Part shown: positions 37,737 through 46,454 of the stretch, piece by piece
How positions within the stretch are numbered: the first letter of the stretch is position 1
How the letters are laid out: each line of letters starts with the position of its first letter
Assembly (NCBI RefSeq): GCF_009712475.1
Contig: NZ_VCJO01000006.1
Location: 62,001 to 126,000, forward strand
Reading direction: 5' to 3'
Length of the DNA: 64,000 nucleotides
DNA from: Micromonospora sp. CP22
Lineage (GTDB): Bacteria > Actinomycetota > Actinomycetes > Mycobacteriales > Micromonosporaceae
Translations under genes and position numbers: made by a program
Notes under the pieces: generated by a model
Seen by the model: only the letters and a program-made list of their open reading frames with translations
What the model was told of the DNA's origin: nothing
Databases searched by the model: none

Positions 37737-38703
37737 CGATCCGAGTCGGCCCGGGTACCGGCGGCGTCGGCGCGGTAGCGGCTGGTCGTTCCTGGACCCG
37801 CGCGGCGAGCCGGTACGCGATCCCGACGAGTTGGCCCGCCTGCGGGCACTGGTCATCCCGCCGGCCTGGCAGGAGGTGTGGATCTCGCCGTATCCCAACG
37901 GGCACATCCAGGCCATCGGCGTCGACGCTGCCGGTCGCCGACAGTACCTCTACCACCCGGTGTGGCGGCAGCGGCAGGACGAGGCGAAGTTCGACCACGT
38001 GCTGGAGGTGGCGGGTCGGCTCCCGGTGTTGCGCGAGCGGGTCGGCCACGACCTGACGGTGCGGGGGCTGCGCCGGGAGCGGGTGCTGGCCACGGTGACC
38101 CGACTGCTGGACATGGGCGCCTTCCGGGTCGGCAGCGACCAGTACGCGGCGGGCGACGATCCCACGTTCGGGGTGGCGACCCTGCGCCCGGAGCACGCCC
38201 GGCTGCGCCGGGGCTGCGTGCTGTTCGAGTTTCCGGCCAAGGGCGGCATCGAGCAGGCACGGTTGATCACCGATCCGCAGTTGTGCCGGGTGCTGACCGA
38301 CCTGCGGCGGCGTCGCCGGGCGGCTGACCGGTTGTTCGGCTACTGGGACGGGCGGCAGTGGCGCGACGTCCGGGCCGACGAGGTCAACGACTATCTCCGT
38401 GAGGCCAGCGGCGGTGAGATGACCGCGAAGGACTTCCGTACCTGGCATGCGACGGTACGGGCGGCGACGGAGCTGTCCGCGCTCGCCTCCGCCCGGTCGG
38501 CCACCGCCCGCCGTCGGGCGGTGGCGTCGGTGATGCGGCAGGTGGCGGAGCTGTTGGGTAACACGCCGACGGTGGCTCGGGCGTCGTATGTGGATCCGAG
38601 GGTGGTGGACCTGTTCCACGACGGTGTGGTCGCCCCGGTGCCCGAGGGGACCTCTGCGGAGCAGGCCGAACGGGCGGTGTTGACCCTGTTGACGCGGGGC
38701 TGA
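37720..38703 (+). CDS. Type IB DNA topoisomerase (poxvirus/bacterial type)
   Basis: 327 residues from GTG 37720, with GGGGGGA just before. The N-terminal SGWSFLDPRGEPVRDPDELARLRALVIPPAWQEVWISPYPNGHIQAIGVDAAGRRQYLYHPVW is the bacterial topo IB opening. Catalytic residues include RVGSDQYAAG, KGG in FPAKGGIEQARL, the GEMTAKDFRTWHA His region, and the nucleophile Tyr in ASYVDPRVV. It relaxes supercoils through a 3'-phosphotyrosine link. It overlaps the GT9 gene by 17 bp, so it is probably read from the heptose-operon mRNA although unrelated in function. Confidence 0.93.
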   Translation: MRLRRSDPSRPGYRRRRRGSGWSFLDPRGEPVRDPDELARLRALVIPPAWQEVWISPYPNGHIQAIGVDAAGRRQYLYHPVWRQRQDEAKFDHVLEVAGRLPVLRERVGHDLTVRGLRRERVLATVTRLLDMGAFRVGSDQYAAGDDPTFGVATLRPEHARLRRGCVLFEFPAKGGIEQARLITDPQLCRVLTDLRRRRRAADRLFGYWDGRQWRDVRADEVNDYLREASGGEMTAKDFRTWHATVRAATELSALASARSATARRRAVASVMRQVAELLGNTPTVARASYVDPRVVDLFHDGVVAPVPEGTSAEQAERAVLTLLTRG

Positions 38704-38712
38704 CCGGGGGCG

Positions 38713-39504
38713 TCAATCGTCGGCGGACGTACCGTCACCGGCGGGGTCGGCCACCTCCTCGGCCCGTTTCTCGATCATCGCGGCCACGCCGTCGAGGATC
38801 CGGCCCAGCCCGAACCGCCACTCGAGGTCGATGTCGCCGTCGTCGTGATCGTCGCCCTCGGCCAGCAGTTCGTGGATCGCCGGGTAGGGGCCGGAGCCGG
38901 TGACCCTGGCGAGGTGATGCCAGTAACGCTGGCCGACCTGCTCGGGCGTCTGCCCGGTGCGGGCGGCGGCCTCGGCGATGTCGGCGGTGAGCGTGGCCCA
39001 GCTGCGGGCGTACCCGCTGACCAGCATGATCACGGAGATCCGTTCGTTGGCCCGTAGGTGGGTGCCGCGCAGCGCGGCGAGACCGTACTCCATCCACCGC
39101 ACCTGGTTCGGGGTGATGGGTGGCCCGCTGATCGGCACGTGCCGCATCCAGGGTTGTCGGCGCAGCGCCGCGACGTTGCCCTCGCCCCATCGCGCCAGTG
39201 CCGGCCGCCACCCCTCGTCGGCGCCGCGCGGGGCCGGTGGCGGACCGAAGGCGGTGTCCACCATGAAGTCGAGCAGGTCCTGTTTGGTCGGCACGTACCG
39301 GTACAGCGACATGGTCGCCACGCCCAACTCGCCGGCCACCCGGCTCATCGACACCGCCGCCAGCCCTTCGGCCTGGGCGATCTGGATGCCGGCGGCGACG
39401 ACCTGTTCGAGGCTGAGGCTGCGTTTCGGGCCACGGCTCGGGTGGTCGCGAAGGCCCCAGGCGAACGCCACGTTCTCGGGCAGCTCGACGTCGGGTTCGT
39501 CCAC
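38713..39504 (-). CDS. TetR-family repressor of the adjacent ABC exporter
   Basis: 263 residues from GTG 39504 (DEPDVELPENV), which has GGGAGGT at ideal spacing; longer frames run into the operator region. The DNA-binding domain reads SLSLEQVVAAGIQIAQAEGLAAVSMSRVAGELGVATMSLYRYVPTKQDLLDFMVD. A TetR_C-type ligand domain follows. It is divergent from drrAB-like genes with two inverted repeats between, so it should repress the exporter until a drug-like ligand binds. Confidence 0.92.
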   Translation of the reverse strand: MDEPDVELPENVAFAWGLRDHPSRGPKRSLSLEQVVAAGIQIAQAEGLAAVSMSRVAGELGVATMSLYRYVPTKQDLLDFMVDTAFGPPPAPRGADEGWRPALARWGEGNVAALRRQPWMRHVPISGPPITPNQVRWMEYGLAALRGTHLRANERISVIMLVSGYARSWATLTADIAEAAARTGQTPEQVGQRYWHHLARVTGSGPYPAIHELLAEGDDHDDGDIDLEWRFGLGRILDGVAAMIEKRAEEVADPAGDGTSADD

Positions 39505-39543
39505 TCCACCTCCCACACCGGCGTTGACCGCCAGCATAACTTC

Positions 39544-39578
39544 TGCGTATTGTCTACGCATATAAGCGTATGGCATAC
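39544..39578. promoter_or_regulatory. Paired inverted repeats, TetR operator candidates
   Basis: TGCGTA-5-TACGCA (39544-39560) and GTATGGCATAC (39568-39578, a palindrome around its centre) lie in an A/T-rich stretch between tetR and the ABC gene. The spacing suits cooperative binding of a repressor dimer at both, and control of both divergent promoters. The 39579-39598 remainder has no clear ribosome-binding site for the ABC gene. Confidence 0.7.
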
Positions 39579-39598
39579 ACAGATTACGGGTTGTGGTA

Positions 39599-40561
39599 AT
39601 GGTGCATGGGCCGCCAGCGGTCGAACTCGTCGACCTGCGCAAGTCCTTCGCAGACCTCGTCGTGCTCGACGGGCTGACCCTGCGGGTACCCACCGGCGGG
39701 GTGCACGCCCTGCTGGGTCAGAACGGGGCCGGCAAGACCACCACGGTGCGGATCCTGGCGACGCTGACCCGGCCGGATTCGGGTACCGCCCGGGTCGCCG
39801 GGCACGACGTGGTGCGTGAGCGACGACGGGTACGCCGCACGATCAGCCTCGCCGGACAACACGCGGCGCTCGACGACACGCAGACCGGCGTGGAGAACCT
39901 GACCATGCTGGCCCGGCTCGCCGGGTTACGGGCACCGGCGGCCCGGGCCCGCGCTGCGGCGCTACTGGACCGCTTCGACCTGGCCGACGCCGCCCGGCGG
40001 CGGGTGATGACGTACTCCGGCGGGATGCGCCGCCGCCTCGACCTGGCGGCCAGCCTGGTCGGCTCCCCGTCGGTGATCTTCCTGGACGAGCCCACCACCG
40101 GCCTGGACCCGCGCAGTCGGCAGGCGCTGTGGGAGGTGATCGGCGAGCTGGCCGACGCCGGGGTGACGGTGCTGCTCACCACGCAGTACCTGGAGGAGGC
40201 CGACCGCCTCGCCGACCAGATCATGGTGCTGCACGGCGGCGGACTCGTCGCCGAGGGGACGGCCACCGACCTCAAACGCCGCTTCGGTGCCCAGCGGTTG
40301 GAGCTGACCTGGCGCGACGCCGCCGCGCTCGCCGAGGCGGCGCGGCGGTTGGGCGACCGCGTCACCCACCGCGAGCCCGCCCGGCTGGCGTTGTCGGTGG
40401 CCACCGACGGCAGCGCCCCACAGGTCCGCAGCCTGCTCGACGAGGTCGACCCGTCCCGGGACGCAGTGGTCCGGTTCACCGTCCGGGAGGCCACCCTCGA
40501 CGACGTCTTCTTCACCCTGACCGGGCGACCGAGCCCCGAGCGGGAGGTGGCCGGTGTCTGA
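39599..40561 (+). CDS. DrrA-like ABC transporter ATP-binding protein
   Basis: 320 residues from ATG 39599 (GTG 39593 is also possible; either may be leaderless). Walker A LGQNGAGKTTT, the Q loop region AGQHAALDD, signature YSGGMRRRLDLA, Walker B SVIFLDEPTTGLDP and the switch His-equivalent TTQYLEEAD are all present. The C-terminal DUF4162 region matches the daunorubicin-resistance DrrA group. It energises the permease that overlaps its end. Export of a hydrophobic drug or lipid is likely. Confidence 0.92.
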   Translation: MVHGPPAVELVDLRKSFADLVVLDGLTLRVPTGGVHALLGQNGAGKTTTVRILATLTRPDSGTARVAGHDVVRERRRVRRTISLAGQHAALDDTQTGVENLTMLARLAGLRAPAARARAAALLDRFDLADAARRRVMTYSGGMRRRLDLAASLVGSPSVIFLDEPTTGLDPRSRQALWEVIGELADAGVTVLLTTQYLEEADRLADQIMVLHGGGLVAEGTATDLKRRFGAQRLELTWRDAAALAEAARRLGDRVTHREPARLALSVATDGSAPQVRSLLDEVDPSRDAVVRFTVREATLDDVFFTLTGRPSPEREVAGV

Positions 40562-41318
40562 GCTGACCCTGCGCCCGACGCACACCGCCGTGATGATCGG
40601 CAGGTGCCTGCGACTGTCCAGCCGCAACATCGACGCGCTGCTCACCTCGCTGCTGCTGCCGGTGATCCTGATGGTGCTCTTCGTCTATCTCTTCGGCGGG
40701 GCGATCGAGACCGGCTCGGCGTACGTGACCTACGTGGTGCCCGGTGTGCTGCTGCTCTGCGCCGGCTTCGGTGCCGCCGGTACGGCGGTCAGCGTCACCA
40801 TGGACCTGACCAACGGCATGATCGAACGGTTGCGCACCATGGACGTGGGTGCCACCTCCATCCTCACCGGGCACGTGGTGGCGAGTGTGGCCCGCAACGC
40901 GGTGTCCACCGTGCTGGTGCTGGGGGTGGCCGTAGCCATCGGGTTCCGGCCGGCCGTCGTGCCGCTGCGCTGGCTGGCCGCTGCCGGGGTGCTGCTGCTG
41001 TTCCTGCTGGCGGTGTCCTGGCTGTCGGCGGCGTTCGGCCTGCTGGCCCGGACCCCGGAGGCCGCCAACGGCTACACCTTCCTGGTCATGTTCCTGCCCT
41101 ATCCGAGCAGCGCCTTCGTGCCGGTCGAGACCATGCCCAGCTGGCTGCGTGGTTTCGCCGAGCACCAGCCGGTCACGCCGGTCATCGAGTCCCTGCGCGG
41201 GCTGTTGCTGGACACCCCGGTCGGTACCGCACCCACCCAGGCGGCGGCCTGGTGTGTCGGCCTGCTCGCCCTCGCCGTGCTGCTGTCCGGCGTGCTCTTC
41301 CGCCGTCGGCTCGCCTGA
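40554..41318 (+). CDS. DrrB-like ABC-2 type permease
   Basis: 254 residues, GTG start inside the previous gene (8-bp overlap). Six membrane helices are expected (LLTSLLLPVILMVLFVYLF, YVVPGVLLLCAGFGAAGTAVSV, VLVLGVAVAIGF, AAAGVLLLFLLAVSWLSAAFGLL, and others). EIERLRTM-like NGMIERLRTMDVG and PVTPVIESLRGLLLDTPVG are typical of ABC-2 exporters. It forms the channel for the ATPase upstream. Confidence 0.9.
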   Translation: MSELTLRPTHTAVMIGRCLRLSSRNIDALLTSLLLPVILMVLFVYLFGGAIETGSAYVTYVVPGVLLLCAGFGAAGTAVSVTMDLTNGMIERLRTMDVGATSILTGHVVASVARNAVSTVLVLGVAVAIGFRPAVVPLRWLAAAGVLLLFLLAVSWLSAAFGLLARTPEAANGYTFLVMFLPYPSSAFVPVETMPSWLRGFAEHQPVTPVIESLRGLLLDTPVGTAPTQAAAWCVGLLALAVLLSGVLFRRRLA

Positions 41319-41320
41319 CG

Positions 41321-41375
41321 CGCCCGCCCCGTTGCCGCGACGGTCGGTAGACCGTCACCGACAACGGGGCGGGCG
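41321..41375. terminator. Bidirectional hairpin between convergent genes
   Basis: A perfect 14-bp outer stem (41321-41334 with 41362-41375) encloses a second 7-bp stem (GACGGTC/GACCGTC). It lies between the ABC permease and the convergent hypothetical gene ending at 41385. Confidence 0.8.
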
Positions 41376-41384
41376 GAGAGTCGC

Positions 41385-41915
41385 TCAGTCGTTGAGGACC
41401 TGGGCCAGCCGGTCGCGGAAGCGGCGCTCCGACGGACTGACCACGCTGCCGCCCAGGCCCAGCACGCCGCCGGTGCTGGCCGCGGTGACCACCTGATCGG
41501 CGATCTCCACCAGCCAGTGCCGGTACGCGCCCGCCTCGCCCTCGTCCACCTTGGCGGCCAGCAGGGCGGACGCCTCCTTGGCCCGGCCCAGCACGTCCTC
41601 GGCGTAGCCGCGCGGGTCTGCGGGCGCGATGAGCGGCAGCTCCTCACCGGCCTCCGGGTCACCGACCCGGCTGACGATCTCGCCGGCCACGGCGGCCACC
41701 AGCGGGCTGGCCGACTCCCGACCGCCGGAGATGGTCTCCAGGCCGGCGGCGCCCTCGGCCATCGTCGCCCGGGTGCCGTCGGACTCGGCGGCGCTCGCCG
41801 CGGTGAGCACCGACTGTGGCAGGCCGACCAACAGCCCCCACTCCTCGTCGGAGAAACCGAAACCGGTGTACGCCGGTTCTTCGATCACGACCCGCCCCTC
41901 CCGCTCGTCGTTCAC
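41385..41915 (-). CDS. Conserved hypothetical helical protein
   Basis: 176 residues from GTG 41915, without a clear ribosome-binding site. It opens with an aromatic GFGFSDEEWGLLVGLPQSVLTAAS segment, followed by Ala/Glu-rich helices and the sequence STGGVLGLGGSVVSPSERRFRDRLAQVL. No signal peptide or membrane helix is evident. I do not recognise a named family. It lies alone, converging on the ABC permease. Confidence 0.7.
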   Translation of the reverse strand: MNDEREGRVVIEEPAYTGFGFSDEEWGLLVGLPQSVLTAASAAESDGTRATMAEGAAGLETISGGRESASPLVAAVAGEIVSRVGDPEAGEELPLIAPADPRGYAEDVLGRAKEASALLAAKVDEGEAGAYRHWLVEIADQVVTAASTGGVLGLGGSVVSPSERRFRDRLAQVLND

Positions 41916-42013
41916 GTCGTTGTCTGCTGCCGCCCACGCGGCCCGACCCGTCCCGTCGTCGGTGGCGAACCTCCAGTCGACGTGCCGTCCGGGGCGGCAG
42001 CGGCCGGCTCAGG

Positions 42014-43645
42014 TTAGTCCAGCGTCAACAACCCCTGTTCGGACACCACGCTGACCGACAGCGTCTTGTACCCGACCTCGTCGAACAGGACGGTCATCCG
42101 CCCTTCCTCGTAACTGAGCACCAGCCCGGAACCCCACTCGGCGTGCCGCACCTGGCTGTGTACGGGGAACGGGCCGACCGAGCCGTCGTCGGGCACGCTG
42201 GTGCCCGCGTGGCAGTTGTCGCAGTGCCCGCAGATCCCGGTCATCTGCTCGCCGAAGTAGGCCAGCAACGTCTGGCCCCGGCAGGCGGTGGTCTCGGCGA
42301 AGGCGCGCATCATGTCGGTACGCGACCGGGTCAGGCTCTGCTGCCGCTCCGCCTCGGTCACCGCTGCCGCCGCCGCGTCGACCGGTGTCGGGGCGTAGCG
42401 CGGCGCGCCGATCCGCTGTCCCGCGCGCTGCTGGGCGGCACCGATCTGCTCCAACAGGGCGAGGTACTGCCCGAGCTTGCGGGGGCCGAGCCCGGTCACC
42501 TCGCGCAGCTGCTTGCGGGTGGTGGGTTCCTGCCGCAGCACGGCGGCCAGATCGCGCAGCTCGGTGGCGTCGGGCAGGCCGCCGCTGAAGTAGCGCTGCA
42601 ATCCGACGTCCTCGGCCTGCCACAGCAGCAGCACCCGGGCCGGCTGGCCGTCCCGGCCGGCCCGGCCGATCTCCTGGAAGTAACTGTCCGGCGAGTCGGG
42701 CAGTGCCATGTGCACCACCCAGGCGATGTTGGGTTTGTCGATGCCCATGCCGAAGGCCGAGGTCGCCACCATGATCGGCACCTGGTCGGCGAGGAACTCC
42801 TGGTGCAGCCGGGAGCGGGCGTTGGCCGCCATCCCACCGTGGTAGTACTGCGCGGGAAAACCGGAATCGGTCAGCCGGGCGGCCAGCTCCTCGGCGGCGC
42901 GGCGGGTGGGCACGTAGATGATGCCGGGCCGCTTGTCCTCGCGCAGCAGGGCGATCAGCCGCCGCCACCGGTAGTCCTCGGTGGGGCAGTGCGCCACCTC
43001 CAGGAACAGGTTAGGCCGGTCCAGGCCGGACACCACGATCTCGGGTTTGCGCAACCGCAGCCGGCTGACGACGTCGTCGCGTACCGGTGGGGAGGCGGTG
43101 GCGGTCAGCGCCACCACCGGTGGCCGGCCGATGCCCTCGATGAGCTGCCCGAGGGCGAGATAGTCCGGGCGGAAGTCGTGACCCCAGGCGGAGATGCAGT
43201 GCGCCTCGTCGATCGCCACCAACGCCGGCCGCAGGGCGCGGACCTCGGCCATCCGGTCGGGGTTGGCCAGCTGCTCCGGGGTGATGAAGAGGAACTCCGC
43301 CCGCCCGTCGCGGATCTCGGCGATCGCCTCGGCCTGCTGGGCCGCCGTCTCGTCGGAGCTGATCCGGACCGCGCGCAGCTCTGCTCGCTGCCGCTCGTTG
43401 AGCGCGGCGATCTGGTCCTGCTGGAGCGCCAGCAGCGGTGAGATCACCACGGTCGGGCCGGGGATCAGGCTGGCCGGGATCTGGTAGATCGCGGACTTGC
43501 CGGCGCCGGTGGGCAGCACCACCAGGGCGTCGCGGCGGCGCATCACGGCCCGCATCGCGGCCAACTGGTTGGGCCGCAGGGCGGTCCAACCGAACAGGCT
43601 GCGCGCGGCTCGGCGCAACGACATCGAGTGCGTGGTCAGCTTCAT
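42014..43645 (-). CDS. recQ: RecQ-family ATP-dependent DNA helicase
   Basis: 543 residues if started at ATG 43645; a TTG at 43696 would add 17. Helicase motifs: LRPNQLAAMRAVM, VLPTGAGKSAIYQIPA (Walker A), ISPLLALQQDQI, AIDEAHCISAWGHDFRPDY (DEAH), ALTATA, TSAFGMGIDKPNIAWVVH and YFQEIGRAGRDG. A zinc-binding set, CRGQTLLAYFGE...CGHCDNC, follows. The tail lacks an HRDC domain and ends in a short beta-rich segment, making it shorter than E. coli RecQ. The expected role is unwinding of recombination and fork intermediates. Confidence 0.93.
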   Translation of the reverse strand: MKLTTHSMSLRRAARSLFGWTALRPNQLAAMRAVMRRRDALVVLPTGAGKSAIYQIPASLIPGPTVVISPLLALQQDQIAALNERQRAELRAVRISSDETAAQQAEAIAEIRDGRAEFLFITPEQLANPDRMAEVRALRPALVAIDEAHCISAWGHDFRPDYLALGQLIEGIGRPPVVALTATASPPVRDDVVSRLRLRKPEIVVSGLDRPNLFLEVAHCPTEDYRWRRLIALLREDKRPGIIYVPTRRAAEELAARLTDSGFPAQYYHGGMAANARSRLHQEFLADQVPIMVATSAFGMGIDKPNIAWVVHMALPDSPDSYFQEIGRAGRDGQPARVLLLWQAEDVGLQRYFSGGLPDATELRDLAAVLRQEPTTRKQLREVTGLGPRKLGQYLALLEQIGAAQQRAGQRIGAPRYAPTPVDAAAAAVTEAERQQSLTRSRTDMMRAFAETTACRGQTLLAYFGEQMTGICGHCDNCHAGTSVPDDGSVGPFPVHSQVRHAEWGSGLVLSYEEGRMTVLFDEVGYKTLSVSVVSEQGLLTLD

Positions 43646-43923
43646 CGAAGGCCGCAGGTACCCGGGTGGCTCCGCGCCGAAACCCGAGTCGATCAACTCG
43701 CCGTCGACCGGAACCTTCGCCGCTCGGCGGCGTCCTCGGGCCGCTGCCGCTCCGTCACCCCGCTCGCTCGCGCCCCGATCTCCCGCCCGCCGGAACGCGG
43801 CGTCGCGATCATGGACAGTTGCCGTTAGCCGCTAACGGAAACCGTCCAAGATTTCCTTGGTGGGCGCTGCTGCGCGGGGGAGCGGCGTCGCGCGGTGGTT
43901 GGGCGTGGGTAGCTCCGGGCGGT

Positions 43924-44046
43924 TCAGCGACGGAACATCGCGCGGATGGCGAGGAGCAGGAACAGGCCGCCGACGACCAGGCCGAGCAGGCGTACGCCGG
44001 GGATGTCGGCCGCGCTCGTCGCGTCGGCCAGCAGGAGGGGGTCCAT
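43924..44046 (-). CDS. Tiny single-pass membrane protein
   Basis: 40 residues: MDPLLLADATSAAD, then the hydrophobic helix VRLLGLVVGGLFLLLAI and a basic end RAMFRR. The composition (short N-terminus, one helix, Arg-rich end) and the position in an otherwise empty gap between recQ and the NagZ gene support a real gene, though the ribosome-binding site is weak. Expected topology is N-out/C-in. No function is known to me. Confidence 0.55.
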   Translation of the reverse strand: MDPLLLADATSAADIPGVRLLGLVVGGLFLLLAIRAMFRR

Positions 44047-44183
44047 ACCCGCACTGTCGCGGGACAGCGCCCCCAAGGCAACTGTAAGGTTTATTGACTA
44101 TTGCGTGGCGCGGTGTGACCATGTCTGCACCGCCAGGTGGCGGGGGAGTCCACGGCGGAAAACTGCGGGGGGTACGGCGCCGA

Positions 44184-45704
44184 ATGAGTGAGCGAGTCGA
44201 GCGCAACGGTCAGCTGGCGACTCTGGCGGCCACGGTCCTACAGCCCGGTTTCGTCGGCACCGTCCCGCCCGCCTGGATCCGCCGTTGGCTCGGCGACGGG
44301 CTCGGCTCGGTGGTGCTGTTCAGCCGCAACATCGTCGATCCCAACCAGGTGGCCGCGCTCACCGCCGCGCTGCGCGCGGAGCGTCCGGACGTGATCGTCG
44401 CCATCGACGAGGAGGCCGGTGACGTCACCCGGGTCGAATCCGGGCGGGGCAGCTCCCGTCCGGGCAACCTGGCACTCGGCGCGGTCGACGACCCGGCCCT
44501 CACCGAGGAGGTGGCCCGCGACCTCGGCGAGGAACTCGCCGCCGTCGGGATCACCCTGAACTACGCGCCGGACGTCGACGTCAACTCCAATCCGGACAAC
44601 CCGGTGATCGGCGTCCGGTCGTTCGGTGCCGACGCACCCCTGGTCGCCCGGCACACCACCGCCTGGGTACGCGGCCTCCAGGCCGGTGGTGTCGCCGCCT
44701 GCGCGAAGCACTTTCCGGGCCACGGTGACACCCGCGTCGACTCCCACCACGCCCTGCCCCGCATCGACGCCGACCGGGCCCGGTTGCACGCCGTCGAGCT
44801 GGCCCCGTTCCGGGCCGCCGTGGCGGCGGGCGTCCAGGCGGTGATGACCGGACACCTGCTGGTGCCGGCCCTGGACCCGGATCTGCCGGCGACCCTGAGC
44901 GACCGGATCCTGGGCGGCCTGCTGCGCGAGGAGCTGGGCTTCGAAGGGGTCGTGGTGACCGACGCGGTGGAGATGCGCGCGGTGTCGGGCCGCTACGGTC
45001 TGGCCGGTGCGGCGGTACGTGCCCTCGCCGCCGGGGCCGACGCGATCTGCGTCGGCGGCGAGCACGCCGACGAGGAGACCGCCCGTCATCTGCGTGACGC
45101 CATCGTCGACGCGGTCGTCGCCGGTGAACTGCCGGAGGAGCGGTTGGCCGAGGCGGCCAAGCGGGTCGGGCAGCTCGCGGCCTGGACGGTGGCGGCCCGT
45201 GCCACCGGCACGCGGACCGTCCGGGCCGGTGCCGGTTCGACGATCGGGCTGGCGGCGGCCCGGCTCGCCGTCCGGGTCACCACCGCCGACCCCACCGCCG
45301 ACCGGGTGCCGTTGGTCGCCCCGGCGCACGTGGTGGAGTTCCAGCCGCCACACAACATCGCGATCGGGTCGGAAACCCCGTGGGGGGTGGCGGCGCCGCT
45401 GGCCGCCCTCGTGCCGGGCACCACCAGCGTCCGGTACGCCGAGAATTCAGTGCCGGTCGACCCGGCCGCCGGTGCCGTCGGCCGACCGCTGGTGTTGGTG
45501 GTGCGGGACCTGCACCGGCACGCCTGGATGCGGGACGCGGTCGACCGGGCGCTCGCCGTCCGCCCCGACGCGGTGGTCGTCGAGCTCGGGGTACCCGCGC
45601 TGGTCACCGGGGCGGTGCACATCGCCACCCACGGCGCCACCCGGGCCGCCGGTCGGGCCGCCGCCGAGCTGCTCGCCGGCGGGCCGGTCAGTCCGAGCTG
45701 GTGA
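44184..45704 (+). CDS. nagZ: GH3 beta-N-acetylhexosaminidase (NagZ-like)
   Basis: 506 residues from ATG 44184; frames from 44094 or 44121 add a Gly-rich leader of doubtful meaning. The GH3 barrel shows VVLFSRNIVDPNQ, VAIDEEAGDVTRV, TLNYAPDVDVN and the NagZ loop CAKHFPGHGDTRVDSHHALP (the Asp-x-His dyad used in place of the usual Glu). The GVVVTDAVEM nucleophile Asp is also present. A C-terminal domain of about 170 residues follows. NagZ enzymes release GlcNAc from peptidoglycan fragments or act on other N-acetylhexosaminides. No signal peptide is seen, so recycling in the cytosol is likely. The end overlaps the convergent GNAT gene by 17 bp. Confidence 0.9.
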   Translation: MSERVERNGQLATLAATVLQPGFVGTVPPAWIRRWLGDGLGSVVLFSRNIVDPNQVAALTAALRAERPDVIVAIDEEAGDVTRVESGRGSSRPGNLALGAVDDPALTEEVARDLGEELAAVGITLNYAPDVDVNSNPDNPVIGVRSFGADAPLVARHTTAWVRGLQAGGVAACAKHFPGHGDTRVDSHHALPRIDADRARLHAVELAPFRAAVAAGVQAVMTGHLLVPALDPDLPATLSDRILGGLLREELGFEGVVVTDAVEMRAVSGRYGLAGAAVRALAAGADAICVGGEHADEETARHLRDAIVDAVVAGELPEERLAEAAKRVGQLAAWTVAARATGTRTVRAGAGSTIGLAAARLAVRVTTADPTADRVPLVAPAHVVEFQPPHNIAIGSETPWGVAAPLAALVPGTTSVRYAENSVPVDPAAGAVGRPLVLVVRDLHRHAWMRDAVDRALAVRPDAVVVELGVPALVTGAVHIATHGATRAAGRAAAELLAGGPVSPSW

Positions 45705-45969
45705 GCAGGTCGGCGTACTCCGGGTGGCGTTCGATGAAGGCGGCCATGAACGGGCAGCGCGGCACCACCCGCTGGCCCCGTTCGCGGACCTGGTCGAGGG
45801 TGCTGCGCATCAGCGCCGCGCCGACCCCCATGTTCTGGAACGTCGAGTCCACCTCGGTGTGGGTGAAGATCAGCACCCCGTCCCGGGGCAGGTACGCGGT
45901 GAAGCCCGCGAACGCGTTGTCGACCAGGATCTCGAAGCGGTGTTTGGCGGGATTGTCCTCAACCAGCAT
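45688..45969 (-). CDS. GNAT-family (YidJ/Gcn5-type) small acetyltransferase
   Basis: 93 residues from ATG 45969 with AGGGG upstream (a GTG six bases earlier and another at 45990 are alternatives). The sequence VEDNPAKHRFEILVDNAFAGFTAYLPRDGVLIFTHTEVDSTFQNMGVGAALMRSTLDQVRERGQRVVPRCPFMAAFIERHPEYADLL is the compact GNAT_YJDJ fold, which carries the acetyl-CoA loop NMGVGAAL but is shorter than a full GNAT. The acceptor is unknown. Confidence 0.9.
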   Translation of the reverse strand: MLVEDNPAKHRFEILVDNAFAGFTAYLPRDGVLIFTHTEVDSTFQNMGVGAALMRSTLDQVRERGQRVVPRCPFMAAFIERHPEYADLLTSSD

Positions 45970-46041
45970 GCTCACCCCTGCATTGTCCACCGACCTGCGG
46001 CCGGGCCGGTCGGTTCGCCAGGGTCTCGTACGCTGAACGCC

Positions 46042-46398
46042 GTGACGAATCGACTCCTCGCCCGTAACACCTCCGGCCGCGTGGCCGGGCTGCTGACCGG
46101 TCTCGCGCTCAGCGCGGCGCTGCTGACCGGTTGCAGCTCGGAAGGGGCCAGCACCAACTGCGGGCTGGACGCCTGCACAGTGACCTTCGACCGGGGCGTG
46201 GACGCCCGAGCCAGCATCCTCGGGGTCGAGGCCCGACTCGTCGAGGCGCAGGACGACGTGGTCACCATCGAGGTCGGCGGGGAGCAGCTGTCACTCACCG
46301 TCGGTCAGCAGGCGGCTGACGTCGGTGGGCTCGCGGTCACCCTGGACAGCGTCACCGATTCCGAGGTGAAGGTCCGCATCGCGCGTAACGGCGCCTGA
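46042..46398 (+). CDS. Predicted lipoprotein
   Basis: 118 residues from GTG 46042. The signal segment RVAGLLTGLALSAALLTGCSS ends in a lipobox (LLTGC), so Cys is expected to be acylated and the mature protein anchored outside the membrane. The mature part is about 85 residues, beta-rich, with two nearby Cys (NCGLDACTVTF) that could form a disulfide. No named domain is recognised. Confidence 0.8.
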   Translation: MTNRLLARNTSGRVAGLLTGLALSAALLTGCSSEGASTNCGLDACTVTFDRGVDARASILGVEARLVEAQDDVVTIEVGGEQLSLTVGQQAADVGGLAVTLDSVTDSEVKVRIARNGA

Positions 46399-46454
46399 CG
46401 CGAGCCGAGCGACCGGCACGTTTGGAAAACCTCGCGTTCGGAGATTGAGGCGCC

